From positions 1 to 64,000 of the forward strand of contig CAYRMD010000016.1 in assembly GCA_964425225.1 (NCBI GenBank): 64,000 bases of DNA. Direction: 5' to 3'. A program made the position numbers and the translations under genes. Shown here piece by piece: positions 18,352 to 27,152 of this stretch (position 1 is the first letter of the stretch; every line of letters starts with the position of its first letter). The notes under the pieces were generated by a model that had not been told where the DNA came from, made no database searches, and saw only the letters and a list, made by a program, of their open reading frames with translations. This DNA comes from BPJU01 sp964425225 (GTDB taxonomy: Bacteria > Planctomycetota > Planctomycetia > Pirellulales > Pirellulaceae).

Positions 18352-18378
18352 CTGCGCCTCAGCGCCTTGGCGTCAAGT
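18352..18378 (-). repeat. AACGCAAAGGCGC-type repeat, diverged and inverted
   Basis: 'gcgcctcagcgccttggcgt' on the plus strand. It lies between two convergent genes. Confidence 0.6.
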
Positions 18379-18405
18379 TGCACTCCTTAACGGCAAAACG
18401 CGATC

Positions 18406-18855
18406 CTAGAGCGAGGCGGCTTGCTCGACCAGATGGCGGATCAGGCTGGTGGTCATAGCTTGAAAAACTGGATGCAACTGTTGGAATTCCCGTTCTTCGG
18501 CCTGCATCAAAATCAGAAACGTTTTGTCGCGGTACGTGAACGCGCGCAAATGGCATTCGACGATCAGATCCAGATAGAAGAAACATAGGTCGTAACCGGC
18601 GGCAGAGGTCGAGGCATGAAGTTGTTCGGTCACGCTGGTCGATTCAACCCCTTGATATTCGCGCTGCATCGCGGCTAGGGCATCATCTAGTAGGCGAGCT
18701 GGGGAATCCGGGGGAAAATAGACGTGCAGGGCCCACAAGGCTCCAGTCGGGCTTTCCAGTGTGATTTCCCGCGGCCAGCGCGTCGATTCCTCGCAAAGGG
18801 ACCAATTCTCTGGATATTGGAATCGCACGCCGTGGCGGTCGTAAAGCGCAGGCAT
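18406..18855 (-). CDS. Hypothetical protein with a PsbP/DUF1795-like pattern
   Basis: 149 residues from the ATG at 18855. The pattern (DRHGVRFQYPENWSLCEES, then ALWALHVYFPPDSPARLLDD) resembles the small alpha-beta fold of PsbP or DUF1795-like proteins, which begin with a 'gvsf.yP..W' motif. No signal peptide is seen, suggesting a cytoplasmic location. The open frame extends to 18948 but would overlap the upstream winged-helix gene by about 60 bases, so the internal ATG 28 bases after that gene's stop is preferred. Function is unknown; the winged-helix gene is likely cotranscribed. Confidence 0.68.
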   Translation of the reverse strand: MPALYDRHGVRFQYPENWSLCEESTRWPREITLESPTGALWALHVYFPPDSPARLLDDALAAMQREYQGVESTSVTEQLHASTSAAGYDLCFFYLDLIVECHLRAFTYRDKTFLILMQAEEREFQQLHPVFQAMTTSLIRHLVEQAASL

Positions 18856-18883
18856 ATTGGGATTAAGTAAGGGCGAGTCGAGA

Positions 18884-19117
18884 TTACTCTTCTTTGAGCC
18901 AAATAAGCCGGCCTCGGCTGGTCTCCTCGATTTCGATTTTGTCTTCACGCGCTAACCAACCGATGGCTTGTAGCACCAGGTCCCGAGGCGCATCAACCGA
19001 CTCGATCACTTTTCGGACCGACATGCGCCCTTGATCATGAAGTACATGCCAAACCTTACCGGCCGTGAAACCGATAGCAGCCTTGGGGGAAATCCCCACT
19101 TCCGCGATCGCTTCCAT
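18884..19117 (-). CDS. Winged helix-turn-helix protein (DUF2582-like)
   Basis: 77 residues forming a single compact winged helix: AGKVWHVLHDQG, MSVRKVIESVDAPRDLVLQA, GWLAREDKIEIEETSRGRL. The pattern matches the small winged-helix family DUF2582 (PF10771), described in bacteria and archaea without a firmly assigned role. It probably binds DNA or protein. It is followed after 28 bases by the PsbP-like hypothetical gene. Confidence 0.78.
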   Translation of the reverse strand: MEAIAEVGISPKAAIGFTAGKVWHVLHDQGRMSVRKVIESVDAPRDLVLQAIGWLAREDKIEIEETSRGRLIWLKEE

Positions 19118-19221
19118 GTACGATTCCCTCCTGAAAAACTATAAGCGGCGCGCAGCCCGTGGCCAAGCCACACACCGCAATTATAGCGTTAATGCCCGGA
19201 CTACTGGAAGTGATCCGCACG

Positions 19222-20547
19222 CTAAAGGAGAGTACCCGCGATACAGGCTGTCATCAAGCAAGCCAAACTGCCGCCTATCATCGCTTTTAGCCCCAACTGG
19301 GCCAATTCGCCGCGCCGTTCCGGGACCAAAGCCCCGATGCCCCCGATTTGAATCGCGATGGCTCCCAAGTTCGAAAAGCCGCATAAGGCATATGTCAACA
19401 CCACGATCGTACGCGGGCTAAGTCTGGCTGCGTCGGAGACGGCATGTCCATTATTGGCTAAAATCTGGCTCAAACTCACGTAAGCGACGAACTCGTTCAA
19501 AACCGTTTTTTCACCTAACAACGCGGCTGCTGTGGAACACTCGTTCTTTGGAATACCCATTAACCAGGCGAACGGCCAGAAGACAACCGCCAGTAGACCC
19601 TTTAAAGACCAGTGCCACGAGACGGGCTTCTCGACCCACGGCAGATGATTCATGAACCAGGCAGCGACTGCTCCTAAGGCCCCAATGAGCGTATCGCACA
19701 TGGCAATCAAAGCCAGAAAAGCGATCAGCATGGCCACAATGTTCAAAGCTAACCGCAAGCCGTCCGCCGCGCCCTGAGCTGCCGCATCGATCAGGTTGAT
19801 GCTCGTTGGCGGACAGTACACACGCCGAGCATCGCTGGTTACCGGCTGTTCGGTTTCCGGCTCGAGCATCTTCGCAATTACCAGGGCAGCCGGAGCGGAA
19901 ATGATGGACGCTGTAACCAGATGCCCCGGATGGATGCCCATTGCGGCGAAAGCCGCCAGAAGACCTCCGGAGATCGTGGCAAAACCCGAGACCATCAACG
20001 TGCATAATTCTGAGCGTGTCAGCGTCGCCAAATAGGGCCGCACGACCAGCGGTGCCTCGGTATGACCTACGAAAATGTTCGCAGCTACCGCGAAACTCTC
20101 TGCCCCACTCGTGCCCAACGTTCGTTGCATACACCAGGCAATACACCCGACGATGCGCTGCATCATTCCGACGTGATAGAGCACGGACATCAAAGCGGCA
20201 AAGAAAATCACCGTGGGCATTACTCCAAAAGCGAATGAAGTCAGTAGCACAATCGATTCGGATGTGTTCTCTTGGTTAGGGCGAAGTGCAAAAACAAATG
20301 ACGCGCCAGTCCGAACCCAGCTATTGACTAACTGAAAGAAGCCCGAGATAGCCGCAAACAGAACGCCTTCGGGGAAACGGCCACCAAATGTCCAATTTTG
20401 CGAAGCGAAAACCAGAGCGGCCAACGCCCATTGGAGAATTAGCCCTATCCATACCAGGCGCCACCGTATGGCATCTCGCCGCCGGCTCAAAAGCCAGGAA
20501 ATGCATACCAATACAGCTAATCCCAAAAGACTGATCACGCGTAGCAT
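19222..20547 (-). CDS. Concentrative nucleoside transporter (CNT/NupC family)
   Basis: About 441 residues, an inner-membrane symporter that imports nucleosides with H+ or Na+. Family patterns are present: ISGFFQLVNSWVRTGASFVF, then FGVMPTVIFFAALMSVLYHV, AANIFVGHTEAPLVVRPYLA, SGFATISGGLLAAFAAMG, and near the end VLTYALCGFSNLGAIAIQIG. The gate (YHVGMMQRIV) and core domains are complete. The ATG at 20547 has GGGGA seven bases upstream; the frame extends to an ATG at 20592 that lacks such a site. No nucleoside-salvage gene lies nearby. Confidence 0.9.
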   Translation of the reverse strand: MLRVISLLGLAVLVCISWLLSRRRDAIRWRLVWIGLILQWALAALVFASQNWTFGGRFPEGVLFAAISGFFQLVNSWVRTGASFVFALRPNQENTSESIVLLTSFAFGVMPTVIFFAALMSVLYHVGMMQRIVGCIAWCMQRTLGTSGAESFAVAANIFVGHTEAPLVVRPYLATLTRSELCTLMVSGFATISGGLLAAFAAMGIHPGHLVTASIISAPAALVIAKMLEPETEQPVTSDARRVYCPPTSINLIDAAAQGAADGLRLALNIVAMLIAFLALIAMCDTLIGALGAVAAWFMNHLPWVEKPVSWHWSLKGLLAVVFWPFAWLMGIPKNECSTAAALLGEKTVLNEFVAYVSLSQILANNGHAVSDAARLSPRTIVVLTYALCGFSNLGAIAIQIGGIGALVPERRGELAQLGLKAMIGGSLACLMTACIAGTLL

Positions 20548-21048
20548 CGCACGGTCCCCGTAAATCGAAGGGAATTCTGACCAGAAAGCCATGGAACTTT
20601 ATATGGGGACGAGAATCCACATGTCGAGCCGGGTGTGGGGTAGGCCCAGAGGCAATTCGAGTCGTTCTCGCCCGCGCTCGATATCCGATCCCGGGGGCAA
20701 CCACGGTTGTGGGATTGAAGAGCGCGGACCGGACAGGTAAACAGCAGGCACATGAGTTTGCCCGGCGAGAATCGACCGAGCACCGTGCGCGTTTAGCATG
20801 TAAAGTAGCAGGAACCGAGCCGTGACATGTAGCGAACGGCGTGAATATTTGGTGCAAAGGCGCGAAGGCGCAAGGGGAGCAGGAGGCACACTGCGCTTAC
20901 TTGTATTCGCCTTCGTGTTGAATCATGTTGAATCCTGGGCGCGACTGTTTCGGTCACCAGAGCCAGCCAAAAAGGTAGTAAAAAGCACTAAGGTTGTTTT
21001 CTAATGGTATTTTCTAATAATTAGATTGAGATAACACGTTTCCAGATT
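20548..21048. other. Gap between nupC-like gene and the giant-protein gene
   Basis: A dispersed repeat at 20852-20880 ('ggtgcaaaggcgcgaaggcg') is the only structured element seen. The A/T-rich end (20980-21045) borders the stop codon of the minus-strand operon but shows no clear hairpin terminator. Confidence 0.5.
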
Positions 21049-24000
21049 CTATTGGGATGTCAATTCATAAAGTGGTAAGTGACGGTAGGTCACCTCCAGC
21101 GACAGCAGGTTCATGGTCGTAACGTAAATGCGTCCGGCATGAGCAGCCCAGCGGTCGGGGACGGGACGGAACGGATCCCAACTTCCGGCATAGGGGCCTT
21201 CCTGGACCTGAGTGCTCAACAAGAGCGGATGGAGTTTACCGTTCCACGTACGCCAATACTCACCACCTAAGTGGAACATTACTTGCGTGGCATAGTACCA
21301 GTAGTAAGTATCGCGGCGGCGACTGGCTACCGGATCGGATAAATCGCTCATTCCCGGCAAGTTGTCGCGTAAGTAGTCTCCGCCCGCTTGGAGAGCCGGA
21401 TGGTCGCGGCGCCATCCGGTATACAGCCGCATCAGTAGCCCCACGGAGGTCATAGTTGGTGAAGGAACTCGGCCATGCCGTTGCGCGGGGGTGTCCGGAG
21501 CATACGGATTATACCGGTACAAGTAGGGCTCCTTCGGAGCCTGGGCCCGATCGAGCCAATAAATGACCCGTTGGTACGTGGATTTTGGTACAGATAGCCC
21601 CGCTAATTCGCCACTTTTTAGCGCCATTAACATCCAACCGGAGACGGACGTATCACTGCTGACTTGTGGGGTGTAACGCCATCCGCCGAGCTCTGGGGAT
21701 TGGGCCGCGACAATATAATCAAGCGCTCGTTGCGCTGGCTGGCGAAGCAAGGGATCTTGTGTCATCCCGTATGCTTCAGTTAATGCCAGAGTCGCGATGG
21801 CGTGGGAATAGAGGCGAGCTACACGATTCGATTCTGGATCGGACTCTGCGAACAGTACACCGTCGGCTTGTTGGGTGCTGAGCAGGTAATCGATTCCTCG
21901 GCGTACTATATCCCGGTATTGATATTCGCGATGAGTGTATCCGGCTCCCTGAAACGCCAGCAAAGCTAGGCCTGTGGCTGCGACATCCGAGCGCATAACC
22001 GGTGGTGGCTCATCGAAGCCGTCCAATGTCCACCGACCGTCGCTACGCTGATATCGTGCCAAGAAGGCCAGCCCCAGCTCGATCGCACGCTCCGTTTCAG
22101 GCCCCAGTTGACGACCGGTCTCTGGCCGATTCCGCTCGACACGTCCTCGAAACGCATCGGTTGGAATGGTCGCCGCCGACAAGGTCGACGGCAGTCCGCT
22201 GGGCGTGCGCCGCGGAATTCGAACCAGTTGCATTTGAACCGTTTCCGCTTCTCGCCTTGCACGGCGGTCTTCCAGTCCCACGTCGGAGGCAACTTCGACT
22301 CCTAGCCCCCCGTCACCGGGTGAGCGATCGACGTCCACAGGTAATTGTGCCTCCGCCGGCCGCACGCCGGGCCGATCACTGTCCACGACAGCAAGATCAG
22401 CGGGAGTGACCGCGGTATTGCCGGTCGACCGTGAGTGATCGGCCATCAAGCCATCGAGTGTTTCCGTTGCGGATGTAAGCCGTGGAGCTGTACGCACGCC
22501 GCTCGAACGTGTCGAAGCTATCGGATGTGGCTCGGACTTAACCTGTTCTCGATTAGCCATCACTCTGGAGGGCTCCAGGAGCTGAGCATGTGCGTAGCTC
22601 TGCATCCCGGTTGGGCCGGACACTTCAAGAGCTGACGGCATTTCAGGCTGACTTGGTCGATATTGGGTCCCTACGCTCTGGGCGATGGCAGGGGCAGGCG
22701 TTGGGTCCGATGCCGAGGATGCCAAAGCTACTTGCTCGGCAGCCGATTGTCCTTCCAACCCAATACCGGTCACTGGTGAACGCACGGAACGAGTCATTTT
22801 GGAGCCGCCACTACCAGGAAGGGCTGGTCCAGGGACGGCTTCGGCGACATTCGATCGGACCCGGAGTACTTGGCCTGGTTTACCTGCAGCGCTCAACGTT
22901 GCATCTGGTATCGTTGCTGCGGCTCCGGTAGCCGAGGCGGCTCGCGCGGGCTGGTCTGCTTGGCGCACTACCATTGGCGATGCGGCCAGGTCGCCCGGCG
23001 AAACTGCTAAGTCTGCCGGTGATGGAACACGACTGGTCAAGCTCACCGTTTCAGAGGAACTTTCGGTAGGTAAAACGGGTGCCGATACCGATGGCAGTGT
23101 GCGGCCACGAGCTGCGGGGCTACTCGTGGCTAACCCCGGCAGGCCCATGGGCGAAGTGGCTTCGGTTGACGGAGCCTGACGCAAGTTTACTTGCGCGAGC
23201 GCGTCTGCCGCATTGGCTTCGGCGGGGCTACCTTCAAGAGGTGCTTCCGATGGCGAGCCGCTTGTACTGGCCGTACCCGCTGGGTCCAGCCGCATTTGGC
23301 GTACCGCCGTGGGTGAGGCGTCGATGGCAAGCGGGCGCGAGCCGCCTGGGGCAGCCGGTGCAACGGCTACGGGAGCCTGCGTATCCGTGGGCAAAGATGG
23401 ACGTGGGAGGCCACTTCGCGAAGCTCGCATGGTTGCCGGAGCCGGAATCTGCCACAACTCAGGCTGCCCTCCCCCTAAACCACGAGCCACCTGCATTTCC
23501 GCCACCACACGCTGCGGCCCAAGATCCACCTCGGTTGGCCCTTGGTCCACCGTAACGGATCCTCGCTCCACTTGCGCTGCCAATGACGTGTCGGCAACGG
23601 AGGCGGCAGCAGCCGGTTGATGCACAAGTGGAACCGATTCACTGCCCTCCGGCGCCAATGGCGCAGTGGTAAGCGAACCCGGAACCGGACCGCGTGACGC
23701 TGTTCGTGCGGCCCACGATGGGATCGATGGACTTAATGCGGCGGCAGGCTCAGCTTCCTGCGTAGCCTGTAAGTGGCTGGCACCGGAAGCAAACAGCGCA
23801 GGACTATCTGCCGCCGGAAGATCACGTAGGAGATTCGGACCAGCTTGGGCTCCAGCCGTGCCGACAGCAGCTCGTGCAATAGCCAACGGCATCGGAGCGG
23901 GAGTTGGCTGCACGGGTGGCTTACCAACTTGCGGCGACGGCTGTTCGGCTAGCGGCGGAGATTGCGTTTCGGCATTCCGCACGGCCCGGTTAGCCGTAAT

Positions 24001-25674
24001 TTCTGGACGCGCAAGCGGCTGAAGGCTGGCCTCGGGCGCCGACAATTGTCGCCGGAACACCGATTCGGCCAGAGTAGCCTCGGGACTCGATTGAGGTTGC
24101 TCAGCCGGTTGACGCGACGGCAATTGCTCGCCCCGAGCCACCTGTCTTTCCAGAGTAACGTCCGTTGGCCGCAAACCGTTCGTCGGGTCAATCGGAGAGC
24201 TACTGGCCAGCGGGGTGTCGCTTATGCTGTGCCCGGCGAAGTTAGGCCGACTAGCACTAGTCGAGCGTCGCGGCTGGCTTACCGTAGGTAGCTCGGACAA
24301 TGGCGGTTCGGAAAGCGAGAGTGCCGCACGCGACAGCTCGGACGGCGCGCTCGATGCGGCGAGTGTCTCCTTGTTTTCCTCCGGCAATCGCCCCGCAAGG
24401 GCTAGCGTTCTTTGATCACCAGACAAAGCACGCGACACTGTTACATCCGCAGCCGTCGCACGCATTGCGTCGGAGGTGGTAGTGCTGATCGGCGACGGAG
24501 CAAGGTCGACGCTGGGGCGTATAATTGGCACCCGCCGCTGTCCCGAGAGTGGTTCCGGAACCTGGGCTATGAGCGAGTCGGTTTCGTCGGCCACAAAATC
24601 GGGCATTTGTATATCGGACGGTTGCTCGGAGGCCAATTCAGCCACAGCCTGCTCGACACCGAGCGATGCTGGCAAATGGCGTTGTGGAGCCACGGCGATT
24701 TTCCTGGCGCTAAAGGTAGCCGGCGCCGACTGCTGTGCCATCACTTCTTGAGGCGACTCTTGGGACAGCGTCGGTTCCGGAGACTGTCGCCGGGGTAATT
24801 GGTGGGATGCGATGCGCGGTTGAATCGCTTCCGGCTCTGTCGCGGGAGCGGCACGAATCACGGGCGGCGCGACCTCAGCGCGCGGGTCTTGCAGTGCCGC
24901 CAGGGTCGGTTGAGGGCGAGTCGGCTGTAACTGCAGAGCGACCGCTGTCGGCCCGACCCTACCCGGTTCCGTTACCGACATGGGGTGGGCTGCCGAGCTT
25001 GTTTCCGGCTGCCGTGTCGTGTTCTTGCTCAGTAAGGAAAGAGTGGGAGCTTGCCGTGCCGGAGCCGGTACTTCCACCGCGCGCCGTGCAAGGTTGGGAG
25101 TATCCGGTGACGGTGCCAACTCGACCGGCTGCCAGTTCGATAGAACTTGCGGTTCTTGACTGGTGGGCTCCCGATCGACTACTGCGGCGGTTACTTGGTT
25201 GTTGGGATCGGGAACAAACGGCGCGGGTTGGTACGGACGGTTGGCGCTGAGCACCAAGTGTTCGACCCGCGGGACTTCACGGCGCGACCGGGTAACTTCG
25301 GCCGCCTCGTTTGGTCGCCACAACCGTGCGGGTAATACCACATGTACGGTGGCCAGCACCAACAGAAGGTGCAGTACCAGGCTCGCCAGCAAGCCTACCT
25401 GCATGGAGCGACGCATCCAGCGACGTGACACCAGTCGCGTAATCACCATGCCACACGCCACCAACCATGGTACGCCAATGACCGATACCCAAGCGCTTCG
25501 GTACCAAAGAGGGTCGTCGAATCGCTGGAATGCCAGTGCCGTTCCGACGCCGAATCCCCCAAGAGTTAACAACAAAACATCAATCGGCCAGTGCGTGGCG
25601 TCGGCTCGAGGCGGCTGAGTGTCTACTTTGTGGACGCGGTGCGACCCCATGGTCCGGCCGTAGGAATCAATCAT
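21049..25674 (-). CDS. Giant TonB-like anchored protein with alpha-toroid C-terminal domain
   Basis: 1541 residues. Three hydrophobic helices lie at about 31-49, 60-82 and 91-113. The third carries S98-LVL-H102, the S-x3-H pattern of TonB and TolA membrane helices that couples to ExbB/ExbD or TolQ/TolR. Residues about 120-1185 are Pro/Ala/Ser/Gln-rich low complexity with no recognisable domain. Residues about 1190-1541 look like a terpene-cyclase/prenyltransferase-type alpha-alpha toroid, with repeated QRSDGRW-, AAQSPELGGWRYTP- and GSWDP-like QW motifs and helices such as VAATGLALLAFQGAGYT. Its ATG overlaps the exbD stop by four bases. I infer a TonB-like energy transducer or periplasm-spanning anchor with an unusual effector domain. 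The catalytic acid of true cyclases (DxDD) is not evident, so a binding role is as likely as an enzyme. Confidence 0.85.
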   Translation of the reverse strand: MIDSYGRTMGSHRVHKVDTQPPRADATHWPIDVLLLTLGGFGVGTALAFQRFDDPLWYRSAWVSVIGVPWLVACGMVITRLVSRRWMRRSMQVGLLASLVLHLLLVLATVHVVLPARLWRPNEAAEVTRSRREVPRVEHLVLSANRPYQPAPFVPDPNNQVTAAVVDREPTSQEPQVLSNWQPVELAPSPDTPNLARRAVEVPAPARQAPTLSLLSKNTTRQPETSSAAHPMSVTEPGRVGPTAVALQLQPTRPQPTLAALQDPRAEVAPPVIRAAPATEPEAIQPRIASHQLPRRQSPEPTLSQESPQEVMAQQSAPATFSARKIAVAPQRHLPASLGVEQAVAELASEQPSDIQMPDFVADETDSLIAQVPEPLSGQRRVPIIRPSVDLAPSPISTTTSDAMRATAADVTVSRALSGDQRTLALAGRLPEENKETLAASSAPSELSRAALSLSEPPLSELPTVSQPRRSTSASRPNFAGHSISDTPLASSSPIDPTNGLRPTDVTLERQVARGEQLPSRQPAEQPQSSPEATLAESVFRRQLSAPEASLQPLARPEITANRAVRNAETQSPPLAEQPSPQVGKPPVQPTPAPMPLAIARAAVGTAGAQAGPNLLRDLPAADSPALFASGASHLQATQEAEPAAALSPSIPSWAARTASRGPVPGSLTTAPLAPEGSESVPLVHQPAAAASVADTSLAAQVERGSVTVDQGPTEVDLGPQRVVAEMQVARGLGGGQPELWQIPAPATMRASRSGLPRPSLPTDTQAPVAVAPAAPGGSRPLAIDASPTAVRQMRLDPAGTASTSGSPSEAPLEGSPAEANAADALAQVNLRQAPSTEATSPMGLPGLATSSPAARGRTLPSVSAPVLPTESSSETVSLTSRVPSPADLAVSPGDLAASPMVVRQADQPARAASATGAAATIPDATLSAAGKPGQVLRVRSNVAEAVPGPALPGSGGSKMTRSVRSPVTGIGLEGQSAAEQVALASSASDPTPAPAIAQSVGTQYRPSQPEMPSALEVSGPTGMQSYAHAQLLEPSRVMANREQVKSEPHPIASTRSSGVRTAPRLTSATETLDGLMADHSRSTGNTAVTPADLAVVDSDRPGVRPAEAQLPVDVDRSPGDGGLGVEVASDVGLEDRRARREAETVQMQLVRIPRRTPSGLPSTLSAATIPTDAFRGRVERNRPETGRQLGPETERAIELGLAFLARYQRSDGRWTLDGFDEPPPVMRSDVAATGLALLAFQGAGYTHREYQYRDIVRRGIDYLLSTQQADGVLFAESDPESNRVARLYSHAIATLALTEAYGMTQDPLLRQPAQRALDYIVAAQSPELGGWRYTPQVSSDTSVSGWMLMALKSGELAGLSVPKSTYQRVIYWLDRAQAPKEPYLYRYNPYAPDTPAQRHGRVPSPTMTSVGLLMRLYTGWRRDHPALQAGGDYLRDNLPGMSDLSDPVASRRRDTYYWYYATQVMFHLGGEYWRTWNGKLHPLLLSTQVQEGPYAGSWDPFRPVPDRWAAHAGRIYVTTMNLLSLEVTYRHLPLYELTSQ

Positions 25675-26078
25675 TCCGTATCGATGGTATAGTTTTGCAC
25701 GTCGTAGCGTTTGCAGAGATTTAAAATCTGCAGCACATATTGGAAGTCTACCCTCTTGTCGGCGCGAATGTTGACGGTTTGCGTTAAGGGATTATTGGCG
25801 ATGGCCTGCCGCAGCGCTTGGTCGACTTCTTCGAGCGACATGATTGTTTCGTTTACAAAGTACCGTCCGGTTTCGTCGATATTGACGACGAAATCGCGCG
25901 GTTGATCGAGCAGTGGTCGAGCTTCACTGGCCTGGGGCAAGGCGACCTCCAACTGCCGATCCTCCTCTGCAAAACGGCTTGCTACCAGAAAGAATATCAA
26001 CAACAAAAATACCACGTCGATCAAGGGCGTTAGGTTTAACACGGTAAACGCCTGCCCTTTTTTCAGTTGCACAGTCAT
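25671..26078 (-). CDS. ExbD/TolR family proton-channel subunit
   Basis: 135 residues with one transmembrane helix (TPLIDVVFLLLIFFLVASRF). D21 in that helix is the conserved proton-carrying Asp of ExbD/TolR. A periplasmic domain follows (RDFVVNIDETGRYFVNE, TVNIRADKRVDFQYVLQIL), typical of the family. It works with ExbB to couple proton flow to movement of a TonB or TolA partner. It lies 54 bases after exbB and overlaps the giant protein's start by four bases, so the partner of this motor is most probably that giant protein rather than a classical TonB. Confidence 0.93.
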   Translation of the reverse strand: MTVQLKKGQAFTVLNLTPLIDVVFLLLIFFLVASRFAEEDRQLEVALPQASEARPLLDQPRDFVVNIDETGRYFVNETIMSLEEVDQALRQAIANNPLTQTVNIRADKRVDFQYVLQILNLCKRYDVQNYTIDTE

Positions 26079-26132
26079 GCCGTTGAACCCTGTGGATCGC
26101 CGGTGGTACTTTACACTGTCGGGGAAAGCACG

Positions 26133-27035
26133 TTAGGTGCTGACCGTTGGTTCACCGGCGGAGTTACCGCGGACCATGGCCCCCGAGCGTCCGTCCTCGG
26201 CTTCTGGCACAGTCTGAGCAAAGCGCACGCGCCCCTCGAATCGCTCGATCTGCGGTAGTAAATGAAAAAGCAACTCATCAATTTGATGAAACAGCGAAAC
26301 GATGCGGCTTTCAAAATAATGCGACAAAATAGCAGACGGAATAGCCACAGCTAATCCAGCCAGCGTGGTGACCAACGCTAGATAAATCCCCTCGGCAAGA
26401 TAATCGGCCTTGTTTTGTCCGGGTACCAACTGAGTCGTGTCGTGAAAAGCGCGAATCATGCCCCACACAGTTCCCATGAGGCCAAATAGCGGGGCTACAG
26501 CAGCCGAGAGGTTCAACCAGCGCACATTGTTATAAAGACGCTGCGCTTCGCGATCGCTGGCTTCCTTGACCGCATGCTCTACTTCACTGTGTGGCCGTCC
26601 AATTTTCAAGAGCATCGCGCGGATTACCGTGGCAGTGGCCGAGGGATACTTTTGACAAATTCGGTAGGCTTCTCGAGGATCGAACGGAGTGTTGCCGGAA
26701 CCCAACCGCCCCAATTCACGCAACAACCCCTCGGGAATAACACGCGAACGGCGCAACTGGATAAATCGCTCAACCGTCACAGCAGCCGACAAGAAGGAAA
26801 GAGCGACAATCGGCACCATCCACGCGCGGGACTGCCAAAACAATTGAAATAAGTTCAATTCTTTGCGTTCCGGCGTATCGTGCGACGAAGCGCCCGAGTC
26901 GCGTACGGCCCCCGACTCTTGGGCAAGGACCGGCAGCACTAGCCACCCTGCCGTCCCGAGTATTGCCAAAGCAAGGTATCGGTACGGCCATCGAGGGCGC
27001 AATCGTGTCGCAATGATCGAGTGTTGGTCATACAT
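26133..27035 (-). CDS. MotA/TolQ/ExbB family proton-channel protein
   Basis: 300 residues. An N-terminal hydrophobic segment (YLALAILGTAGWLVLPVLAQ) probably acts as signal peptide, giving the longer periplasmic N-terminus seen in some ExbB proteins. Three further helices follow: about 70-90 (WMVPIVALSFLSAAVTVERF), the family core AVAPLFGLMGTVWGMIRAFH, and TTLAGLAVAIPSAILSHYF. The cytoplasmic loop holds AVKEASDREAQRLYNNVRWL. It forms the stator channel with ExbD. It sits between the large TPR gene (117 bases upstream) and exbD (54 bases downstream) on the same strand. Confidence 0.93.
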   Translation of the reverse strand: MYDQHSIIATRLRPRWPYRYLALAILGTAGWLVLPVLAQESGAVRDSGASSHDTPERKELNLFQLFWQSRAWMVPIVALSFLSAAVTVERFIQLRRSRVIPEGLLRELGRLGSGNTPFDPREAYRICQKYPSATATVIRAMLLKIGRPHSEVEHAVKEASDREAQRLYNNVRWLNLSAAVAPLFGLMGTVWGMIRAFHDTTQLVPGQNKADYLAEGIYLALVTTLAGLAVAIPSAILSHYFESRIVSLFHQIDELLFHLLPQIERFEGRVRFAQTVPEAEDGRSGAMVRGNSAGEPTVST

Positions 27036-27152
27036 CAGCGGCCAGCCTATACCATCACAAGGTTCTCTTCTGTTACTAACCTGTGCGCGTCACGAAGGTG
27101 TTGCCCATCGTTCGGCATCCGACTCGATGCAAAAACTGCAACGCTTCGTGGC

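Noticed and set aside
21049..25674. Reading the toroid domain as a true squalene-hopene cyclase
   Set aside because: The fold-like QW motifs are present, but I could not find the catalytic DxDD acid motif, and the N-terminal two thirds are low complexity. Enzymatic assignment would be guesswork.
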